Assembly: GCA_025360285.1 (NCBI GenBank)
Contig: JANYCM010000091.1
Coordinates: 1-8,130 of the forward strand
Reading direction: 5' to 3'
DNA from: Sphingomonadales bacterium
Lineage (GTDB): Bacteria > Pseudomonadota > Alphaproteobacteria > Sphingomonadales > Sphingomonadaceae
Length of the DNA stretch: 8,130 nucleotides
The position numbers and the translations under genes were made by a program. This document shows, one piece after another, positions 4,513 to 8,130 of this stretch (position 1 is its first letter; every line of letters begins with the position of its first letter). The notes under the pieces are model-generated. The model ran no database searches. It saw only the letters and a program-made list of their open reading frames with translations, and had not been told where the DNA came from.

Positions 4513-5295
4513 ATGGCGAAGCTGACGGCGCTGATCACCGGCGCATCGACGGGCATCGGCCGGGCGCTGGCCGATGAATTTGCCGCCGCCGGGCATGATC
4601 TGGTCATTTCAGCGCGCGACGCGATGGCGCTGGACCGGGTCGCCGGCGAAATTACCGCGAAATTCGGCGTGACGGTAACCCCGGTGCCGGGCGATCTCGC
4701 GGTGCAAGGCGGCGGTACGGCGCTGGCGGCGGCGATCGCGGCGCGGGACCTCACCATTGACATCCTTGTCAACAATGCCGGTGTTGGTGCCGCCGGGGCC
4801 TTTGCCGGCAGCGACAGCGCGGCGCAGCTTGGCATGATCGACCTCAACGACCGGGCGCTTGTCGAACTCACCCTTGTCTATTGGCCGGCGATGCTGGCGG
4901 CGGGGCGTGGCGGCGTGCTCAATGTCGCCTCGACCTCGGCGTTCCAGCCGGGGCCGCTGATGGCGGTCTATTATGCCTCCAAGGCTTTCTTGCTGTCGTT
5001 CAGCGAGGCGTTGTGGGAGGAGGCGCGCGGCACCGGGGTGAAAGCGTCGTGCCTGTGCCCGGGCCCGACGGCGAGCGAATTCCGCCAGCGCGCCGGCACC
5101 GACAAGACGCGGCTGGTAACGCTCGGCACGCCAATGCCGGCGGCGGAATGCGCGCGGCTGGGCTATGCCGGCTGGGCCGCCAACCGCCGTGTCGTGGTGA
5201 CGGGGGGCCGTAACCGGCTGATGGCGGCGCTGGTGCCGTTCCTGCCGCGGGCGATGGTGCTGAAGATGGTGCGCGGCATGATGGCGCCGTTGTAG
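4513..5295 (+). CDS. Short-chain dehydrogenase/reductase (SDR), substrate unknown
   Basis: The product is 260 residues with a complete classical SDR fold. The cofactor-binding glycine motif TGASTGIG is at 9-16, NNAG at 87-90 and the active-site Asn at 112. Ser 140 and the YxxxK pair Tyr 153 and Lys 157 complete the catalytic set. PGP at 183-185 follows the active site as usual. The basic residue in SARD (Arg 35) at the end of the second strand suggests NADPH rather than NADH, by analogy. The C-terminus has a hydrophobic patch (VPFLPRAMVLKMVRGMM), as in membrane-associated members of this group (DltE-like, COG0300). It therefore reduces or oxidises a carbonyl or hydroxyl group, but the substrate cannot be told from sequence. 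The start is ATG 4513 behind a G-run; in-frame codons upstream look non-coding. It seems to be transcribed alone or with the small gene before it. Confidence 0.93.
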   Translation: MAKLTALITGASTGIGRALADEFAAAGHDLVISARDAMALDRVAGEITAKFGVTVTPVPGDLAVQGGGTALAAAIAARDLTIDILVNNAGVGAAGAFAGSDSAAQLGMIDLNDRALVELTLVYWPAMLAAGRGGVLNVASTSAFQPGPLMAVYYASKAFLLSFSEALWEEARGTGVKASCLCPGPTASEFRQRAGTDKTRLVTLGTPMPAAECARLGYAGWAANRRVVVTGGRNRLMAALVPFLPRAMVLKMVRGMMAPL

Positions 5296-5298
5296 GGT

Positions 5299-5341
5299 AT
5301 AAGCCAACTCCCTCCCCGCAAGGGGGAGGGAGTTGGTTTAT
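5299..5341. terminator. Long palindrome after the SDR gene, terminator or REP-like element
   Basis: Bases 5304-5317 pair perfectly with 5323-5336 (14 base pairs of CCAACTCCCTCCCC type) around the loop GCAAG. With one G-T pair the stem extends outward to 5299 and 5341, about 19 pairs. It starts 4 bases after the SDR stop. The flanks are A/T-containing on both sides, so it could end transcription from either direction, but there is no long U-run. Pyrimidine/purine palindromes with a GCAAG centre are, to my knowledge, common as dispersed repeats in alphaproteobacteria. Confidence 0.7.
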
Positions 5342-5363
5342 GTCTGTCCCGCCCGCAAAACCC

Positions 5364-5419
5364 GTTCATTGCACCGCAATCCAACCCATGATATTCGCTG
5401 CGTCGTAATGACAATGAAC
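5364..5419. repeat. Spaced 8-base inverted repeat in the 5296-5505 gap
   Basis: GTTCATTG (5364-5371) and CAATGAAC (5412-5419) are exact inverted repeats 40 bases apart. A smaller dyad, ATTGC-ACC-GCAAT (5368-5380), overlaps the left arm. The stretch is clearly less GC-rich than its neighbours, as expected for a control region upstream of the acetyltransferase gene. It might be an operator pair or mRNA stem, or chance. I see no gene in the gap. Confidence 0.3.
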
Positions 5420-5473
5420 CTTCCCCGAAGCCGACGAGGCTGATTCCCCTGCCGCCACTCAGGCGGCCGGGCG

Positions 5474-5497
5474 TATATCCCTTGTTGCCGCGGAAGG
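5474..5497 (+). promoter_or_regulatory. Possible -10 box and ribosome site of the acetyltransferase gene
   Basis: TATATC (5474-5479) resembles a -10 element and would give a leader of about 20 bases, containing GGAAGG (5492-5497) 8 bases before the ATG at 5506. No good -35 hexamer is found at the usual distance; a small dyad, GCCGCC (5451-5456) with GGCGGC (5462-5467), occupies that place. Confidence 0.25.
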
Positions 5498-5505
5498 CCC
5501 TTACA

Positions 5506-6021
5506 ATGATCCAGATTTTCCCCGCGCAGGCCGCTGACCTGCCCGAAGTTGACACCCTGCTCGATGCACGCTTCGGCCCGGCGCGGCGCAATCGCACCGC
5601 CTATCGGCTGCGCGACGGCGTGTTGCCCGATCCGGCGCTGTCGTTTGTGGCGCGCGATGGTGGCGGGCTGGTCGGTTCGGTGCAATGCTGGCCGCTCCAG
5701 TTGCGCACTGCCGGCGGGGCGATCCTGCCGCTGACGCTGCTTGGTCCGGTGGCGACGGCGGCCGATCGCCAGGGCGAGGGCATTGCGACGCAGTTGATGC
5801 AGGCGGCGCTGGCGGCGGTTGATGCCGTTGGCGCACCGCCCGTGCTGCTGATCGGCGATGAACCCTTTTATGGCCGTTTCGGCTTTTCGGCGGCGGCGAC
5901 GGGCGGCTGGCTGTTGCCGGGGCCGGTCGATCGCGCCCGGTTGCTGCTGCGCGGGCATATGGCGGGCCTGCCGGACATAGGCTGGGTCGAACCTGCGGTG
6001 ACGGTTCGCCGCGTCGCCTAG
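5506..6021 (+). CDS. GNAT-family N-acetyltransferase (YhbS-like)
   Basis: The product is 171 residues, normal for a single-domain GNAT enzyme that moves an acetyl group from acetyl-CoA to an amine. The N-terminal region IFPAQAADLPEVDTLLDARF is the usual first helix. The acetyl-CoA pyrophosphate loop is seen as LGPVATAADRQGEGIAT (about 79-95), with the R/QxxGxG-type turn DRQGEG. The later segment VLLIGDEPFYGRFGF (about 113-127) with YGRFGF is the hallmark of the YhbS group (COG3153). The acceptor substrate is unknown. The ATG at 5506 is chosen over an in-frame TTG at 5482 because of the GGAAGG site and because protein similarity begins at MIQI. It lies between two gaps and appears to be a single-gene unit. 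Confidence 0.9.
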   Translation: MIQIFPAQAADLPEVDTLLDARFGPARRNRTAYRLRDGVLPDPALSFVARDGGGLVGSVQCWPLQLRTAGGAILPLTLLGPVATAADRQGEGIATQLMQAALAAVDAVGAPPVLLIGDEPFYGRFGFSAAATGGWLLPGPVDRARLLLRGHMAGLPDIGWVEPAVTVRRVA

Positions 6022-6029
6022 CCGCAGCG

Positions 6030-6057
6030 TTGCACCTTCCCCGCACGCGGCTATGTA
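6030..6057 (+). promoter_or_regulatory. Candidate promoter giving a nearly leaderless mRNA for the DUF1285 gene
   Basis: TTGCAC (6030-6035) and TATGTA (6052-6057) are separated by 16 bases. Each matches the vegetative consensus at only three places. Transcription would start about 6 bases after the -10 box, at or next to the GTG at 6064. Only a weak AGGG (6057-6060) precedes that GTG, so leaderless initiation is plausible. Confidence 0.3.
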
Positions 6058-6063
6058 GGGCGC

Positions 6064-6636
6064 GTGACTACCACCTCGCCCACCCCGCGCGATTCCGCCG
6101 GCCGCAGCCCCGCTGAACTGGCGGCGCTGTTGAAGCAGGACAAGCTGCCGCCGGTGCATTTGTGGAATCCGGCGCATTGCGGCGATTCGCAGATGCGCAT
6201 CGCATCGGATGGCACCTGGTTCCACGAAGGCAGCCCGGTTGGCCGCAAGGAACTGGTCAAGCTGTTCTCTACCATCCTGCGGCGCGAGGCCGATGGCAGC
6301 CATGTGCTGGTGACGCCGGTCGAAAAACTCGACATCCAGGTCGATGATGCGCCGTTCATCGCCGTCGAGGCGACGAGCGCGGGCGAAGGGCCGGACCGGC
6401 AGATCATCTTCCGCCTCAACACCGATGATCTGGTCGCCGCCGGACCGGGTCATGTCCTGCGCGTCGATACCGCCGCCGATGGCACGCCGCGGCCCTATCT
6501 GCATGTCCGCGCCGGCCTGATGGCGCTGGTCAACCGCGCAGTGTTCTACCAACTCGCCGATCTGGCGCTGGCCGAGGGCGCCACCCCGCCTGGCATCTGG
6601 AGCGGCGGTGCCTTCTTCCCGTTCATGCCGGCATGA
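6064..6636 (+). CDS. DUF1285 protein (PF06938), function unknown
   Basis: The product is 190 residues, the family's usual length. Diagnostic segments are PPVHLWNPAHCGDSQMRIA (29-47), DGTWFHEGSPVGRKELVKLF (49-68), ILRREADG, LVTPVEKLDIQVDDAPF (82-98) and the C-terminal NRAVFYQLADLA (157-168). Structures of family members show a repeated-motif fold of unknown activity, for which a signalling role has been suggested; no catalytic residues are established. No signal peptide or membrane span is present, so it is cytoplasmic. The start is GTG at 6064, the first start codon in frame, close to a promoter-like sequence. Its TGA overlaps the next gene's ATG (ATGA), so it is translationally coupled to the Nudix hydrolase. 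The family call is firm; the function is open. Confidence 0.92.
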   Translation: MTTTSPTPRDSAGRSPAELAALLKQDKLPPVHLWNPAHCGDSQMRIASDGTWFHEGSPVGRKELVKLFSTILRREADGSHVLVTPVEKLDIQVDDAPFIAVEATSAGEGPDRQIIFRLNTDDLVAAGPGHVLRVDTAADGTPRPYLHVRAGLMALVNRAVFYQLADLALAEGATPPGIWSGGAFFPFMPA

Positions 6637-7220
6637 CCATCGATCGCCTGCGCGGCGCGTTGCTCGCCGGCGCCGCCAGCGGCTTGCGCGGTGATTGGGA
6701 CATGTCGGGCGATACGCCCGCTGCCGATCGCGTGCTGATGCCGGCTGCCGTGCTGATCGCCATCAGCGACGAACCCGAACCGCAATTGCTGCTGACCCGC
6801 CGGCCCACCACCATGGCGCGCCACCCCGGCCAGATCGCCTTTCCCGGCGGCCGCGTCGATCCCGGCGACGCCAGCCCGGTGGCGGCGGCACTGCGCGAGG
6901 CGGAGGAGGAGGTGGCGCTGGCCCGCCAGCATGTCGAAGTGCTCGGCACGCTCGATCCGTATGAAACGGGCACCGGCTTTTCGATCGTGCCAGTGATCGG
7001 CATCGTGCCGCCGGGGCTGGCGCTCGTTCCGCACGAACGCGAAGTGGCGGAGGTGTTTCATGTGCCCTTCGCCCATGTCATCGATCCGGCCAATCATGAA
7101 CTGCGCAACGGCGAATGGCAGGGCCGGGCGCGCAAATTCTATGTTATCCGCCATGGGACGCGCGAAATCTGGGGCGCCACCGCCGGCATCCTGGTCAATC
7201 TGTCGCGGCGGCTGGCGTGA
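6633..7220 (+). CDS. Nudix hydrolase, CoA pyrophosphatase type (NudL/YeaB-like)
   Basis: The product is 195 residues. The CoA-type signature LLLTRRPTTMARHPGQIAFPGG (about 52-73) is followed by the Nudix helix ALREAEEEVAL (86-96), whose Glu residues in REAEEE (88-93) bind the metal. GRVDPGD (73-79) carries Asp near the canonical first-Glu position, as in E. coli NudL. Members split CoA into 3',5'-ADP and 4'-phosphopantetheine, which controls CoA or removes oxidised CoA. Whether CoA is the true substrate here is inferred from the motif. The gene begins inside the DUF1285 stop (ATGA) and its own stop shares one base with the next ATG, so it is the middle gene of a coupled trio. No defect is seen. 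Confidence 0.93.
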   Translation: MTIDRLRGALLAGAASGLRGDWDMSGDTPAADRVLMPAAVLIAISDEPEPQLLLTRRPTTMARHPGQIAFPGGRVDPGDASPVAAALREAEEEVALARQHVEVLGTLDPYETGTGFSIVPVIGIVPPGLALVPHEREVAEVFHVPFAHVIDPANHELRNGEWQGRARKFYVIRHGTREIWGATAGILVNLSRRLA

Positions 7221-8130
7221 TGCTGCCGGCGCAGGATTGGGCGGCGACCCCGGCTGGCCAGGCGCTGCTGGCAGCGCTCGATTCCGGGGACGGCACGACG
7301 CGGCTGGTCGGCGGCGCGGTGCGCGATGCGCTGTTGGGGCTGGCAGTCAAGGATATCGACCTGGCGACGCGGCTGCCGCCGCCCGACGTCATCCGGCGCT
7401 TGCAGGCCGCCGGGTTGAAGGCAGTGCCGACCGGGCTGGCGCATGGCACGGTGACGGCGGTGGCGCCCGGCCTGACGGCCGAAGTCACCACCCTGCGCCG
7501 TGATGTCGCCACCAACGGCCGCCATGCCGAAGTGGCGTTCACCGATGATTGGCAGGCGGATGCCAGCCGGCGCGATTTCACCATCAATGCGCTCTATGCG
7601 GCGCTGCCCGGTGGCGCGATCAGCGATTTCTTCGGCGGGCTGGATGATCTGGCGGCGCGCCGGGTGCGCTTCATCGGCGATCCGCTGCAGCGCATTGCCG
7701 AGGATCATCTGCGCATCCTGCGCTTCTTCCGTTTTTCGGCCCGTTTCGCGGGGGTGGTCGATGCCGAGGGCCTGGCGGCGTGCCGGCTGCGTGCCAATGA
7801 CCTGATGGCGCTGTCGCGGGAAAGGGTCGCCAGCGAATTGCGTGGGCTGCTGTCCGTGGCCGACCCGCTGCCGATCGTCACCCTGATGCTGGAAAACGGC
7901 ATATGGGCGCCGGTGCTGCCCGAAATTGCCGCCGATCGCCTGGCGGTGCTGGCGCGCACCATCGCCGCAGAGGCAGCGAGCGGCATTGCCCCCGATTGGC
8001 GCCGGCGGCTGGCGGCGCTGCTGCCGGCTGATCCGCGCCTTGTGGATGGTGTGGCGACGCGGCTGCGGCTGTCGAATGCCGATCGCGTTCGCCTTCGGCT
8101 GGCGGCGCCGGCGCATGATGGCGGCGCCGT
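7220..8130 (+). CDS. cca: CCA-adding tRNA nucleotidyltransferase, N-terminal part (3' end outside window)
   Basis: The frame is open from the ATG at 7220, which overlaps the Nudix stop by one base (TGATG), to the right edge: 303 residues of a protein usually about 380-410 long. It adds or repairs the CCA end of tRNAs using CTP and ATP. The class II polymerase head shows GGAVRD (31-36), the metal-binding DxD (Asp 45, Asp 47 in KDIDLAT), HGT (75-77), RRDVATNGRHAEVAF (93-107), SRRDFTINALY (116-126) and the nucleotide-selecting EDHLRILRFFRFSARF (161-176), where Glu-Asp and Arg recognise the bases. The following helices begin the neck and body domains, with ERVASELRGLL typical. Whether the enzyme has full CCA activity or only A- or CC-addition cannot be told without the missing end, but a single full-length CCA enzyme is the simplest reading. 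Confidence 0.95.
   Translation, partial: MLPAQDWAATPAGQALLAALDSGDGTTRLVGGAVRDALLGLAVKDIDLATRLPPPDVIRRLQAAGLKAVPTGLAHGTVTAVAPGLTAEVTTLRRDVATNGRHAEVAFTDDWQADASRRDFTINALYAALPGGAISDFFGGLDDLAARRVRFIGDPLQRIAEDHLRILRFFRFSARFAGVVDAEGLAACRLRANDLMALSRERVASELRGLLSVADPLPIVTLMLENGIWAPVLPEIAADRLAVLARTIAAEAASGIAPDWRRRLAALLPADPRLVDGVATRLRLSNADRVRLRLAAPAHDGGA

Noticed and set aside
5340..5408. 22-codon plus-strand ORF in the gap after the SDR gene
   Set aside because: It starts inside the palindrome, has no ribosome site and has an ordinary intergenic composition.
5338..6552. 404-codon minus-strand frame opposite the acetyltransferase and DUF1285 genes
   Set aside because: Arg/Gln/His-rich composition typical of antisense to high-GC codons. 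It spans two clear genes and the gap between them.
7139..8116. 325-codon minus-strand frame opposite cca
   Set aside because: Antisense shadow of the motif-complete CCA transferase; the product is Arg/Gln-rich without domains.
1..8130. Search for tRNA or rRNA genes, CRISPR arrays, insertion sequences, phage genes, toxin-antitoxin pairs and defence genes
   Set aside because: None seen. There are no regularly spaced repeats, transposase motifs or cloverleaf sequences, and almost all of the window is occupied by housekeeping genes of uniform base composition.

Overview
The window is a stretch of GC-rich chromosome (roughly two-thirds G+C by eye, strong preference for GCC, GCG and CTG codons) from an alphaproteobacterium, most likely a member of the Sphingomonadales. 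The main evidence is an F0-only ATP synthase operon in the order atpI, atpB, atpE, atpF' (b'), atpF (b), with no F1 genes attached. That split arrangement with a b/b' pair is typical of alphaproteobacteria. The run DUF1285 - CoA-type Nudix - CCA transferase at the right end is another alphaproteobacterial neighbourhood. All genes I can support are on the plus strand.

Layout: (1) 1-1208, the C-terminal part of the chromosome-organising ATPase SMC, entering from the left edge, with a 46-residue unknown gene (1205-1345) coupled to its stop. (2) 1405-1761, a small Tyr/Gly-rich predicted lipoprotein whose Shine-Dalgarno sequence lies inside a perfect hairpin. (3) 1762-1951, a 190-base gap with a strong stem-loop and a consensus-like -35 box. 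(4) 1952-4288, the F0 operon, with distinct translation-start signals between its genes. (5) 4350-4454, a 34-residue single-span membrane protein with a structured leader, then a short-chain dehydrogenase (4513-5295). (6) 5296-5505, a 210-base gap starting with a long palindrome. (7) 5506-6021, a GNAT acetyltransferase. (8) 6064-8130, a tightly overlapping set of three genes: DUF1285, a CoA pyrophosphatase-type Nudix hydrolase, and the CCA-adding enzyme, which runs off the right edge.

How the genes work together: the F0 genes build the membrane proton channel (a, c-ring, b and b' stalk) that must join F1 subunits encoded elsewhere. AtpI is the assembly accessory. The last three genes overlap by 4 and 1 bases and are almost certainly co-expressed. 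The remaining genes are stand-alone housekeeping or accessory functions.

I found no phage, transposon, CRISPR, toxin-antitoxin, defence or biosynthetic system, and no stable RNA gene. The gene content is ordinary. What deserves a second look is at the RNA level: a three-copy complementary 8-mer that could form alternative structures between atpF and the small membrane gene; an in-frame slippery heptamer plus 3-codon mini-ORF bridging atpI and atpB; a hairpin burying the lipoprotein ribosome site; and a U-rich leader before atpE. These are readings of the sequence by eye, with no folding, alignment or database search behind them.
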